A DNA stretch of 45,167 nt from Geobacteraceae bacterium (lineage in GTDB: Bacteria > Desulfobacterota > Desulfuromonadia > Geobacterales > Geobacteraceae): NCBI GenBank assembly GCA_028683555.1, contig JAQUHN010000009.1, positions 1-45,167 on the forward strand, in the 5' to 3' direction. The position numbers and the translations under genes were made by a program. Of the stretch, positions 23,999 through 32,676 are shown piece after piece. Positions within the stretch are counted from its first letter, which is position 1; each line of letters opens with the position of its first letter. A model generated the notes under the pieces. That model was not told the origin of the DNA and did not search any database. It worked only from the letters and a program-made list of their open reading frames with translations.

Positions 23999-24919
23999 CT
24001 ATGCCGTGATTCCGTCCAATCGATGAAGGCCTGCCGCGCGGGCGATCATGACTGCCTCCTCGAATTCATCGGTGGTAATCCGTCGGTTCAGCGGCGGATT
24101 ACCGAAGGCCTTGTAGCATGGGTGGTACTGGTCCATGATGTTGACATAGGTGTCGGGGGAGATCTGTCGGGCGAGAAATTCCATCACCTGGCGCGTGCCG
24201 GCGAGTCCGCCGGGCAGGACCAGGTGCCGAACCAGAAGTCCGCATGCGGCGATGCCCCGCTCGTCAATGACCAGATCGCCCACCTGCCGGTGCATTTCCT
24301 GTAAGGCTTGTTTGGCCGTTTCAACGTAGTGGGGGATGCCGGAGAAGCGGCGTGCCGTCTCGCTGTTGCCGTATTTGAAGTCGGGCATATAGATGTCGAA
24401 AATTCCCTCCAAAAGGCGCAGCGTGGCAGGCTCTTCGTAGCCGCCGCAGTTGTAGACAAGGGGAATGTCGAGCCCCTGTTCGATAGCATGCGGCAGGGCG
24501 GACACAATCTGTGCAACCTGGTGGGAGGGCGTGACGAAGTTGATATTGTGGCATCCCTTGCGCCAAAGGGACAACATCATCTCCGCCAATGTTTCGATCG
24601 GCACTTCCCGGCCTTCTCCCAAATGGCTGATGTCGTAGTTCTGGCAGAAGATGCATTTCAGGTTGCAGTAGGAAAGGAAGATGGTGCCGCTGCCGCGCGT
24701 TCCCACGAGCGGACGTTCCTCGCCGAAGTGGGGGCTGTAGCTGGCTACCAGGGGGAGCGCCCCTGTTCGGTAGGCCCCTTTCTCGCCCTGGAGGCGGTCG
24801 ACATGGCAATGCCATGGGCATAAGGTGCAGTCGGCAAGGATTGCGCGGGCAGTTGCAATCCGCTTGGTCAACTCGCCACTTTTGTGCATCGTGATGTAAC
24901 CGGGCTCGCGGGTTTTCAT
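23999..24919 (-). CDS. PflX-like radical SAM protein (COG1313)
   Basis: 306 residues from the ATG at 24919, which has GGAGGGG six bases upstream; in-frame ATGs at 24952 and 24934 are weaker. An N-terminal CTLCPWHC block precedes the radical SAM cluster motif CNLKCIFCQN (C-x3-C-x2-C). Downstream VYNCGGYE, DIYMPDFKYG and HLVLPGG are typical of the PflX/COG1313 branch, which resembles pyruvate formate-lyase activases. Such proteins bind a 4Fe-4S cluster and cleave S-adenosylmethionine. The target is unknown and no formate-lyase-type glycyl radical enzyme is in the window. Confidence 0.9.
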   Translation of the reverse strand: MKTREPGYITMHKSGELTKRIATARAILADCTLCPWHCHVDRLQGEKGAYRTGALPLVASYSPHFGEERPLVGTRGSGTIFLSYCNLKCIFCQNYDISHLGEGREVPIETLAEMMLSLWRKGCHNINFVTPSHQVAQIVSALPHAIEQGLDIPLVYNCGGYEEPATLRLLEGIFDIYMPDFKYGNSETARRFSGIPHYVETAKQALQEMHRQVGDLVIDERGIAACGLLVRHLVLPGGLAGTRQVMEFLARQISPDTYVNIMDQYHPCYKAFGNPPLNRRITTDEFEEAVMIARAAGLHRLDGITA

Positions 24920-25251
24920 TACGAGCCCCTCCATTTTTTCGGTAGTTTCCATTCGTGGTTGCCCTGTATTCTCTTACCTCAGGAAAGGGGTGAGTCTTCA
25001 CAGTACATAGCCGCCTGACCCTACCGACTATCCTGGAATTGCACTAATGCAAGCTTGGAGAGCCGTCTCATGGCGGTATTTGACCGGTCGCGTTGGTACC
25101 CTCTGTACCGAACAATTACCATGGTTTTGCCGGATATTGTAGAAAAAACAGGGGGGTCAGATACTTTCTTGATGGCTGCATGTCAAGAAGGTATCTGACC
25201 CCCGAGGTAACTTCTACGCTACTCACAATTGCGGCGCAGTGGTAAAACGCG
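24920..25251. other. Intergenic region with REP-like palindrome
   Basis: About 330 bases with no supported gene, between two minus-strand genes. The main feature is the 20-bp palindrome at 25152-25203. The rest carries no recognised promoter or RNA. Confidence 0.5.
25152..25203. repeat. REP-like palindrome, copy 1
   Basis: Arms 25152-25171 and 25184-25203 (GGGGGTCAGATACTTTCTTG) pair over 20 bp with one G-T mismatch around a 12-base loop. A second element with the same outer arm lies at 29523-29571. The GGGGTCAGATAC word is typical of REP sequences moved by REP-associated (RAYT, Y1) transposases; none is encoded here. Confidence 0.8.
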
Positions 25252-25755
25252 CTACATTTCTTCAGTCGAGGCGCGTGTGAGGGCCGGGAAAAGGGTGACG
25301 AAATCTCCGGCACCAAAAGAAAAGACGCCGAATTCATCGGTTGTTTCGAAGCGACTTGCCATTGTTTGACCAGGTGACTGTGTCGCACAGGAAACTGCCT
25401 TGTAGGCGGGTATGCCCGACTCCTTCAGTTCGGATGCTATCAAATCCCATTCAAGTGAATGATAGAGACGGCCAAATTCCAGATCAAGCAAAACGATTTC
25501 GAACTCCTTGCGGGAAAATGCATTTACAAGGGCTTTCAATCCGGGAAAGCTTTCTGGATATTGAAATAGATTTTGTCTCTGGCAACTGTAATCGCAATAA
25601 GTGCTGACGATATCGATATTGCTGTCAAGAATTGCTTTCAATGTGTCGGAATGACGAAGTATCCGAAAATAGTGCAAATCCAAAATACGCGGATCACGGC
25701 CCGTGCCTTGGCTTACAAGGTAGAGAGCTGCTTTTTTTTTGCTTATTGTGATCAT
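25252..25755 (-). CDS. Small protein resembling a serine-recombinase N-terminal domain
   Basis: 167 residues from the ATG at 25755 (AGAGAGG just upstream); a TTG at 25797 is an alternative. The order of elements resembles the resolvase catalytic domain: strand AALYLVSQGTG with a serine near the active-site position, a cysteine/glutamine stretch TYCDYSCQRQNLFQYP, then FPGLKALVNAF. After that comes FEIVLLDLEFGRLYHSLEW, where resolvases have the V-W-K-x-D-R-L-G-R-S motif. The usual D-R-L-x-R arginines are only partly kept and there is no DNA-binding C-terminus. It may be an inactive or repurposed recombinase relic, or an unrelated protein. I would call it hypothetical. Confidence 0.5.
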   Translation of the reverse strand: MITISKKKAALYLVSQGTGRDPRILDLHYFRILRHSDTLKAILDSNIDIVSTYCDYSCQRQNLFQYPESFPGLKALVNAFSRKEFEIVLLDLEFGRLYHSLEWDLIASELKESGIPAYKAVSCATQSPGQTMASRFETTDEFGVFSFGAGDFVTLFPALTRASTEEM

Positions 25756-26250
25756 GGCCTCTCTATTCGAAAAAGGAGATAGTGTAATTATTGTCAATTA
25801 TATACTGCCAATGTAATTTGGCAAACAAATCATCGGCAAGCGCACCATTAAAAACAGATAGCCATACGAAATTGCAGGGTACATGTCCGTGTACCCTGCA
25901 ATTTCAGACATGGTGCCTTTGTGTCAATCCGCTCTTCAGATATTCATTATAAGCAATTCCGAACCAGTCCTTTCCATAACTCTTCATGTCAGAGGTGGCA
26001 AAATGAGAGACATGAAGCGCAAGGCCAAACATTCGCAGAGAACCGGAGTTGCCAGGAATTTTCAAGACTTGTCGTGCCTGTTTAATGGGCATCAAGATGG
26101 GTGGTGCGCAAGAATCATGAGTTTTATAACCTTCACTGGCGTTCAGAGTGTCTTTTGTGATTAAATATATTGCAGGTGTGGCTAATTTTGAGCTATTGTT
26201 GCGCGAAAAATATGCACAAATTGGTGGTTACTCTCTACAAGGAGGCATTG
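25756..26250. other. Intergenic region upstream of carB
   Basis: About 495 bases. It contains a perfect 15-bp hairpin (25869-25904). On the minus strand a reading frame is open from about 26223 to 25904 but has a start only at 26092-26095, giving 62-63 residues (MPIKQARQVLKIPGN onward) without a ribosome site. That frame ends exactly at the hairpin. It could be a fossil gene, a repeated element or chance. No clear promoter for carB was identified. Confidence 0.4.
25869..25904. repeat. Perfect 15-bp inverted repeat
   Basis: Arms 25869-25883 (AAATTGCAGGGTACA) and 25890-25904 are exact complements with a six-base loop. The outer A/T pairs make it symmetrical in either direction. It could be a bidirectional terminator or a binding site; no long T tract follows. 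Confidence 0.7.
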
Positions 26251-29200
26251 ATGCCAAAACGTGACGATGTGAAGAAGGTCCTGATAATCGGATCCGGTCC
26301 GATAATTATTGGCCAGGCGTGCGAATTCGATTATTCCGGTACCCAGGCATGCAAGGCATTACGCAAGCTTGGCTATGAAATCCTGCTGGTCAACTCCAAC
26401 CCTGCCACGATCATGACCGATCCAGGGATGGCGGATACGACTTACATCGAGGCTCTCAATGCCGAAACTCTTACCGAGATTATCAAGAAAGAGCGTCCCG
26501 ATGCCCTCCTGCCGAACCTCGGGGGGCAGACCGGGCTTAACCTGTCGAGCGAACTTGCCCGCCGCGGCGTTTTGGACGAGTACGGAGTGCGGGTTATCGG
26601 CGTCAACCTTGATGCCATCAAGCGGGGCGAGGATCGGGAAACCTTCAAGGAGACAATGACCCGCCTTGGTATCGAGACCCCGCGGAGCGAAATTGCCACC
26701 ACTCTGGAGGAGGCAAGGGACATCGTCGAGCGGATCGGCTTGCCGGTAGTCATTCGTCCCGCCTATACCATGGGCGGGACCGGCGGCGGATTCGCCTATA
26801 ACATGGAAGAGTTCGCGACCATCGCCAGCCGCGGGTTGGCCGCTAGTCCGGTGAGTCAGGTGCTGATCGAAGAGTCGGTCCTCGGCTGGGAAGAACTGGA
26901 ACTCGAAGTGGTGCGCGATGCCAAAAGTCAGAAGATTACCGTGTGTTTCATCGAGAACGTCGATGCCATGGGGGTGCATACCGGCGACTCTTACTGCACG
27001 GCGCCGATGCTGACCATCAGTGCGCAACTTCAAGAGCGCCTCCAGGACTACTCCTATGCCATTGTCGATGCCATCGAGGTGATCGGCGGCACCAATGTCC
27101 AGTTTGCCCACGATCCAAAAACCGGTCGGGTGGTGGTTATCGAGATCAACCCGCGCACCTCGCGTTCCTCAGCCTTGGCCTCAAAGGCGACCGGCTTTCC
27201 CATTGCCCTTGTTTCGTCCATGCTCGCGGCAGGAATGACACTGGATGAAATTCCCTATTGGCGCGATGGAACCCTGGAAAAATATTCTCCCTCCGGTGAC
27301 TACGTTGTTGTCAAGTTCGCCCGCTGGGCGTTCGAAAAGTTCCGCGGCTCGGAAGACAAGCTGGGCACCCAGATGCGCGCGGTCGGCGAGGTGATGAGCA
27401 TCGGCAAGAATTACAAGGAGGCTTTGCAGAAATCGATCCGTTCACTGGAAATCGGCCGCTACGGATTGGGGTTTGCCCGGGATTTCAACGGCAAGTCGCT
27501 TGAAGAGTTGCTGGGGTTGCTGGCCGAGCCTTCCAGCGAGCGCCAGTTCATCCTCTACGAGGCTTTGCGCAAAGGAGCTGACATCGAGCTGCTGTACCGG
27601 CGTACTCATATCAAACCCTGGTTCCTGGAGCAGATGAAGGAGCTGGTGACGCTGGAAGAGGAAATCCTCTCGCACAAGGGTGGGCTGCCGCCCGATCCCC
27701 TTCTCATCCAGGCGAAAAAGGACGGTTTTGCCGACCGCTATCTTGCCGGCCTGCTGGAAGTGCCGGAAAAAACAGTCCGCGATCGGCGCACGGAACTTGG
27801 GGTTGTGGAGGCATGGGAGCCGGTTCCGGTCAGCGGGGTGGAGAATGCCGCGTACTATTTTTCTTCCTACAATACGCCCGATTCCGTGCCGGTCAGCGAC
27901 CGGCGCAAAATCATGGTTCTCGGTGGCGGGCCCAACCGGATTGGCCAGGGAATCGAATTCGACTACTGCTGCGTCCATACCGCTTTAACGCTCAGGGACG
28001 AAGGTTTCGAATCAATCATGGTAAACTGCAATCCGGAAACGGTTTCCACCGACTATGACACATCAGACAAACTCTATTTCGAACCGCTCACGGTGGAGGA
28101 TGTGCTGGCAATTTATGAAAAGGAACAGCCGGAAGGGGTTGTGGTCCAGTTCGGCGGCCAGACGCCGCTGAATATCGCGGCCGAACTGGCGGCGGCAGGC
28201 GTAACAATCATCGGCACCAGTCCGGAGACCATCGACCTCGCCGAAGACAGGGACCGTTTCAGCCGGGTGATGCGCAAGCTTGGAATACCCCAGCCCGAAT
28301 CGGGCATGGCCAGTACCCTGCCCGAGGCATTGGAAATAGCCGCGCGCATCGGTTACCCGCTCATTGTCCGTCCGTCCTACGTCCTTGGCGGCCGGGCCAT
28401 GGAAATTGTGCATGACGAAGAGATGCTCACAGAGTACCTGAGTAAAGCGGTGGATGTGTCTCCCGAACGCCCAATTCTCATAGATCGTTTCCTTGAAAAC
28501 GCCATCGAGGCGGAGGCCGACGCCATTGCCGATGGCAGTGACGCCTTCGTACCGGCAGTCATGGAACATATCGAACTGGCCGGCATCCATTCCGGCGATT
28601 CGGCTTGTGTGATTCCGCCGGTGAGCATCCCCCAGCGTCACATCGACACTATCGAGGAATATACGAAAAAGATCGCCCTGGAGATGGGCGTGGTCGGACT
28701 GATGAATATCCAGTATGCCATTGCCGACGATAGAGTATACATTCTCGAAGCAAACCCGCGTGCCAGCCGTACCGTCCCCTTGGTAAGCAAGGTCTGCAAC
28801 ATTCCGATGGCCCGCATTGCCACCCAGGTCATGCTCGGCAGGAAACTGGCGGAGATGAACCTCAAGCGTCGCCCGTTACCCCATTTTGGCGTCAAGGAGG
28901 CGGTGTTCCCCTTCTATATGTTCCCGGAAGTGGATCCGGTTCTCGGGCCGGAGATGCGCTCCACCGGGGAAGTGCTCGGTCTGGCCGACAATTACGGTCT
29001 CGCCTTTTACAAGGCCCAGGAAGCGGCCTCCTCGACCCTGCCCCTGGACGGAACGGTGCTGCTCACCGTTTCCGAGCACGACCGTAACGGGGCGTTGGAA
29101 ATAGCCCGCCGTTTCAGCGAGCTCGGTTTTCTCATCAAAGCGACCGAGGGCACCCATGCCTGCCTGACGGAACAGGGCATAAAGGCCGAGCACATCCTGA

Positions 29201-29454
29201 AGATGCACGAGGGACGGCCCAATATTGCCGATGCCATCAGGAACCGGGAGATTCAGTTGGTGGTCAATACCCCGGCCGGCCGACAGAGCCTCCATGACGA
29301 TTCCTACATCCGCAAAGCCGCGATCCAGTACAAGGTTCCCTATATCACGACCATCGCGGCGGCAATTGCCGCTGCCAAAGGGATTGCCGCCAGTCGCAAG
29401 GGGCGCGGCGAAATCCGCAGCCTGCAGGAATACCATGCGGGGATATCCGGCTAA
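26251..29454 (+). CDS. carB: Carbamoyl-phosphate synthase large subunit
   Basis: 1067 residues from the ATG at 26251, with AAGGAGG five bases upstream; a longer in-frame start at 26170 adds unconserved sequence. Two homologous halves are visible. Each has an N-terminal IIGSGPIIIGQACEFDYSG or VLGGGPNRIGQGIEFDYC loop and an ATP-grasp domain (RPAYTMGGTGGG and RPSYVLGGRAM; EINPRTSRSSALASKATG and EANPRASRTVPLVSK). The C-terminal MGS-like allosteric domain (ATEGTHACLTEQGI, NTPAGRQS, THDDSYIRKAAI-type end) is present. It makes carbamoyl phosphate for pyrimidines and arginine with the CarA glutaminase. carA is not adjacent in this window. Confidence 0.98.
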   Translation: MPKRDDVKKVLIIGSGPIIIGQACEFDYSGTQACKALRKLGYEILLVNSNPATIMTDPGMADTTYIEALNAETLTEIIKKERPDALLPNLGGQTGLNLSSELARRGVLDEYGVRVIGVNLDAIKRGEDRETFKETMTRLGIETPRSEIATTLEEARDIVERIGLPVVIRPAYTMGGTGGGFAYNMEEFATIASRGLAASPVSQVLIEESVLGWEELELEVVRDAKSQKITVCFIENVDAMGVHTGDSYCTAPMLTISAQLQERLQDYSYAIVDAIEVIGGTNVQFAHDPKTGRVVVIEINPRTSRSSALASKATGFPIALVSSMLAAGMTLDEIPYWRDGTLEKYSPSGDYVVVKFARWAFEKFRGSEDKLGTQMRAVGEVMSIGKNYKEALQKSIRSLEIGRYGLGFARDFNGKSLEELLGLLAEPSSERQFILYEALRKGADIELLYRRTHIKPWFLEQMKELVTLEEEILSHKGGLPPDPLLIQAKKDGFADRYLAGLLEVPEKTVRDRRTELGVVEAWEPVPVSGVENAAYYFSSYNTPDSVPVSDRRKIMVLGGGPNRIGQGIEFDYCCVHTALTLRDEGFESIMVNCNPETVSTDYDTSDKLYFEPLTVEDVLAIYEKEQPEGVVVQFGGQTPLNIAAELAAAGVTIIGTSPETIDLAEDRDRFSRVMRKLGIPQPESGMASTLPEALEIAARIGYPLIVRPSYVLGGRAMEIVHDEEMLTEYLSKAVDVSPERPILIDRFLENAIEAEADAIADGSDAFVPAVMEHIELAGIHSGDSACVIPPVSIPQRHIDTIEEYTKKIALEMGVVGLMNIQYAIADDRVYILEANPRASRTVPLVSKVCNIPMARIATQVMLGRKLAEMNLKRRPLPHFGVKEAVFPFYMFPEVDPVLGPEMRSTGEVLGLADNYGLAFYKAQEAASSTLPLDGTVLLTVSEHDRNGALEIARRFSELGFLIKATEGTHACLTEQGIKAEHILKMHEGRPNIADAIRNREIQLVVNTPAGRQSLHDDSYIRKAAIQYKVPYITTIAAAIAAAKGIAASRKGRGEIRSLQEYHAGISG

Positions 29455-29522
29455 GCGCTAGCCGCTTCGCCACATCATCTGCACCTTCCGCCAGTCAGCA
29501 TCCGTTGTCTGTGCGATTAAAG

Positions 29523-29571
29523 GGGGCCAGATACTTTCCGGCAAGCAGTCGACCGGAAAGCATCTGGCCCC
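29523..29571. repeat. REP-like palindrome, copy 2
   Basis: Arms 29523-29541 (GGGGCCAGATACTTTCCGG) and 29553-29571 pair over 19 bp with one mismatch and an 11-base loop. The outer arm matches copy 1 except T/C at one position, compensated on the other arm. It lies between the convergent carB and FAD-dehydrogenase genes and has no T tract, so it is not a standard terminator. Confidence 0.8.
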
Positions 29572-29632
29572 GCTACCCTGCTTCATTTCCCCGATAGCGC
29601 CGAACAGGTCACGCAAGCAAACCGTACCCCGG

Positions 29633-30901
29633 CTACCGTATTCCTTCCGCTGCCCTGATGCCGCTGGCCCAGGCGCCGGTTATGCCGCGCGATGTTCCGG
29701 CACCGTCGCCAACCATGTAAACGTTTCTGCTCACCCGGAAATGCCGGTCGAGAAAGGCTGGCTTGTTGGCGTACATCTTAATCTCCGGATAGTACATGAT
29801 GGTGCTCGGATGGAGGATGCCGGGGAGAATGGTATCAAGTTTCTTCATCGCCGCCCATATGTGGCGCATGATCTTGGCCGGCACGGCGAGCCCCAGGTCA
29901 CCGGCCGTGACCGGGCAACTGGGATGGAACGAGTAGAGGTCCTCGTTGAAGGTCTCCGCGGTGGAGCGTTTGCCCATGCGAAAATCGCCGACTCGCTGCA
30001 TGAGCGGTTTGCCGCCGCCGATCTCGTTGGCCAGTCGACCGAGAAAGACGGCCATCTGCTGGCCGCTCCGGACCGGGTCTCTCAGGCCGATGGTCTTGAG
30101 CAGGGCGAAATTCACCAGGTTGTTCCCGGCCCGTTGCTCGGACAGCGCATGGCCGTTGACGATGCTGAATCCCTGGTAGCGTTCGAGCACTACCCGTGCA
30201 TGTCCCGAGTTGGTGCAGAAGGTGCGCACACCGTCCGGGAAGATGAACTTTGGGTCGTAGTAGTCATTGACGATCGGGTAGTTGTTCAACGTTGTCTCGA
30301 GGCGAATGCCGACATCGACCACGTTGTCGATGTAGTCGATACCCATCCGTTCCATCACCTGCTGGAGAAAACTGAATCCTTTCCGGCCGGGCGCGACAAT
30401 CACCTTTCGGGCGCGCAGCGTTCCAGTGTTCGAAATAACGACTCCCGGGCCGACGGCATCGTCAAAGACATCGGTTACCTCGGTTTCCAGCCGGAACTGC
30501 ACTCCCCGACTTTCAAGTTCGGCCATGAGTCGCCGGATCAGGGCCCTGCTGCGGTCGGTGCCGACATGGGCCTGCCGCACGTCAAGCAGGGCGACACCGA
30601 TCCGCTCCGCCCGTCGCTGGTAGATTCCCAGGTTTTTTTTCTCCTTGAAAACCGGTTGCAGACACTTCTCCACCTGGGGAAGCAGCCGCTCCGCCTCTTC
30701 TCTGGTCCAGTTTTCGACGACGAAGCCGATCGGGTAGCTGTAGTTCTGCTTGCAGTCGTTCAGCAGGCCGCCGGAGCAGATCTTTTCCCGGTCGAGCATG
30801 AGAATGGAAAGGGACGGGGAAACTTCGCTGAGATGAAAGGCGGCGCCGAGACCGGCCGGGCCGGTGCCGACGATGATAATATCGTAGTCGGGTGCGGGCA
30901 T
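29633..30901 (-). CDS. FAD-dependent dehydrogenase (COG2509-like)
   Basis: 422 residues from the ATG at 30901, which has AAGGAG six bases upstream; a start at 30946 is less likely. The dinucleotide fold YDIIIVGTGPAGLGAAFHL is at the N-terminus, and a second FAD contact, NVYMVGDGAGTSRGITGAWASGI, at the C-terminus. The middle GRKGFSFLQQVMERMGI and DVGIRLE stretches match the COG2509 family of flavoprotein dehydrogenases. Physiological substrates are unknown. The SDR-family gene lies 41 bases upstream on the same strand, suggesting a two-gene unit. Confidence 0.88.
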   Translation of the reverse strand: MPAPDYDIIIVGTGPAGLGAAFHLSEVSPSLSILMLDREKICSGGLLNDCKQNYSYPIGFVVENWTREEAERLLPQVEKCLQPVFKEKKNLGIYQRRAERIGVALLDVRQAHVGTDRSRALIRRLMAELESRGVQFRLETEVTDVFDDAVGPGVVISNTGTLRARKVIVAPGRKGFSFLQQVMERMGIDYIDNVVDVGIRLETTLNNYPIVNDYYDPKFIFPDGVRTFCTNSGHARVVLERYQGFSIVNGHALSEQRAGNNLVNFALLKTIGLRDPVRSGQQMAVFLGRLANEIGGGKPLMQRVGDFRMGKRSTAETFNEDLYSFHPSCPVTAGDLGLAVPAKIMRHIWAAMKKLDTILPGILHPSTIMYYPEIKMYANKPAFLDRHFRVSRNVYMVGDGAGTSRGITGAWASGIRAAEGIR

Positions 30902-30942
30902 GGGTAGCTCCTTGGAATGGTAAACACGCCTCCCATGAGTCA

Positions 30943-31845
30943 TCATGTTGCTTCAGCCAGGGAGATTCGTATTGACTCATCAAAAGCGGTAAGGGCAAAG
31001 GGAAGCAATTGTCTGATGCGAGTGTCGCGGCAGATTACCTCATTGCGCAGCCCTTCGATGAGAGGCATGGAGATGGAAGGTCTGACCGGCGTGACGAGAC
31101 CTACCCAGTAGGATGACAATTTCGGTGTCAGCAACGGCACCGGAAGTATCAGGATTTTTTTGTCGATGATCCTGGCGAAGCGCTCCATCATTTCCCGGTA
31201 GCTAAGTATCTCCGGGCCGCCTATGTCGAAAGTGTCGTTTGCGGTACGTTCATCCTGAAGGCAGCCGATGAGATAGCGAATGACGTCGCCCACGGCAATC
31301 GGCTGGCACCTGGTCGAAACCCATCGCGGGGTGATCATGATGGGGAGCCTCGTGACAAGCGCCTTGATGATCTCGTAGGAAGCGCCGCCTGTTCCGATGA
31401 TGATTGCCGCGCGCAGTACGGTAGTAAGAAAAGCCCCGCTCTGCAGAATCCGCGCAACCTCCAATCGGCTGGCCAGGTGCCCGGAAAGGCCGCTGCCGGT
31501 TTCGCCGAGACCGCCCAGGTAGATTGCCCGCCGCAGCCCGGCAGAGTTTGCCGCCGCGACGAAATTTTCCACGGCCTGCCGGTCGCGGCGTTCAAATCCG
31601 GCCCGGCCTCCGGCCATGGAATGGACCAGGTAATAGGCGGTGTCGACCCCTGCCAGTACCGGATCCAGCGATGCGCGGACGAGCAGGTCGCCGCGAACCG
31701 TTTCCACCTCTTTCGGGAACTGAGCTCCCGGAGTTCGGACCAACGCCCGGACCCGGAAACCTGCCGCAAGAAGGGCCTGCACCAACCGCGTGCCGATAAA
31801 ACCGGTAGCGCCCGCTACCAGTACGGTTCCCTGTCTGGGTTCCAT
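30943..31845 (-). CDS. NAD(P)-binding SDR-family protein (NmrA/NDUFA9-like)
   Basis: 300 residues from the ATG at 31845 (AAGGAG seven bases upstream); an in-frame start at 31920 is not supported. Rossmann motif TVLVAGATGFIGTRLVQALL, then RALVRTP and a D-L pair for the adenine. The sequence YYLVHSMAGG and LGGLGETGSGLSGHLASR follow, where atypical SDRs lack the classical YxxxK. This is the layout of atypical extended SDRs such as complex I assembly-type NDUFA9 and YbjT-like proteins. The ligand or reaction is unknown. Divergent from the hypothetical gene at 32001. Confidence 0.87.
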   Translation of the reverse strand: MEPRQGTVLVAGATGFIGTRLVQALLAAGFRVRALVRTPGAQFPKEVETVRGDLLVRASLDPVLAGVDTAYYLVHSMAGGRAGFERRDRQAVENFVAAANSAGLRRAIYLGGLGETGSGLSGHLASRLEVARILQSGAFLTTVLRAAIIIGTGGASYEIIKALVTRLPIMITPRWVSTRCQPIAVGDVIRYLIGCLQDERTANDTFDIGGPEILSYREMMERFARIIDKKILILPVPLLTPKLSSYWVGLVTPVRPSISMPLIEGLRNEVICRDTRIRQLLPFALTAFDESIRISLAEAT

Positions 31846-32000
31846 ATCATCTCCTTCGGTGACGCCAGTTTTTTTAAGTGTACACGACATACGGAAAAAT
31901 GAAGGGTTGTTGTGCAGCATTCTTTCGAAAAATGCGTACGTGTGGAAATTGGGCAGGGCAGATGCCTGGTGGCTATGGTATGATTGGTCCGGAGGGATGT

Positions 32001-32597
32001 ATGACAGCGGCGAGCCGGTTTTTGCCGAAGAAAATTGCCAGCAGTGATTTCATCCGGGAAGACCACTCGGTTTTTTCCCGGCAATGGATTGAGCTGCCTC
32101 ATGCTGATCTGCCATTGCTTACCCCGGCATTTCTGGTGGAGAGCTATCTGTGCTACCTGAGAAAGAGCACCCTTTCAATCATACGTCCGGTGCGAAGCGG
32201 TGGCAAAACAATCTTTGCCCTGTTCGGTTCGTTTTTACCGCTGCTCATATTTTCAGGTCCTGAATTCAGCGAAGATGACCACGCGCAATCCGCGATACTT
32301 CGCATCAATGGTGGACTGCTGGTGCAGCGCAATGAATGCGGCAAGGGAATGCTCTCCTTCAAAATCGAGGTTGTTGGCGAGGGGGTCAAGGTTGCCGTTG
32401 AGGTATCCGATTACTGCCCCCTGCTGTTGGGACGGGCCAAGCCGTCAAAATTGCGGAAGTGGCTCTACCGCTGTACCCAGGCTCTGCTTCATAGGAAAAT
32501 AACATCCCGGTTTCTGTATTATCTGCACTCTCAGCTGGAAAGCGGAAAGTCACGCCGTGGCTCACTGACTGGCAAGAGGGGGCAGCCGCTGGCATGA
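32001..32597 (+). CDS. Conserved-looking hypothetical protein
   Basis: 198 residues from the ATG at 32001, with GGAGGG four bases upstream; the frame extends further upstream but without a better site. No signal peptide. One moderately hydrophobic stretch (FALFGSFLPLLIFSG) lies near residue 70, and a basic C-terminal third (KPSKLRKWLYRCTQALLHRK) follows. The middle, LRINGGLLVQRNECGKGMLSF, looks like beta strands. No domain is recognised. It lies alone between a divergent SDR gene and a lipoprotein gene in the same direction. Confidence 0.6.
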   Translation: MTAASRFLPKKIASSDFIREDHSVFSRQWIELPHADLPLLTPAFLVESYLCYLRKSTLSIIRPVRSGGKTIFALFGSFLPLLIFSGPEFSEDDHAQSAILRINGGLLVQRNECGKGMLSFKIEVVGEGVKVAVEVSDYCPLLLGRAKPSKLRKWLYRCTQALLHRKITSRFLYYLHSQLESGKSRRGSLTGKRGQPLA

Positions 32598-32676
32598 CCA
32601 CGTGGTGTAGAGATGCTGGCGGCATGGCTTTTGGGCATGTGCCGGGTGAACAGACATCAGTACCAAAAGGGGGGCG

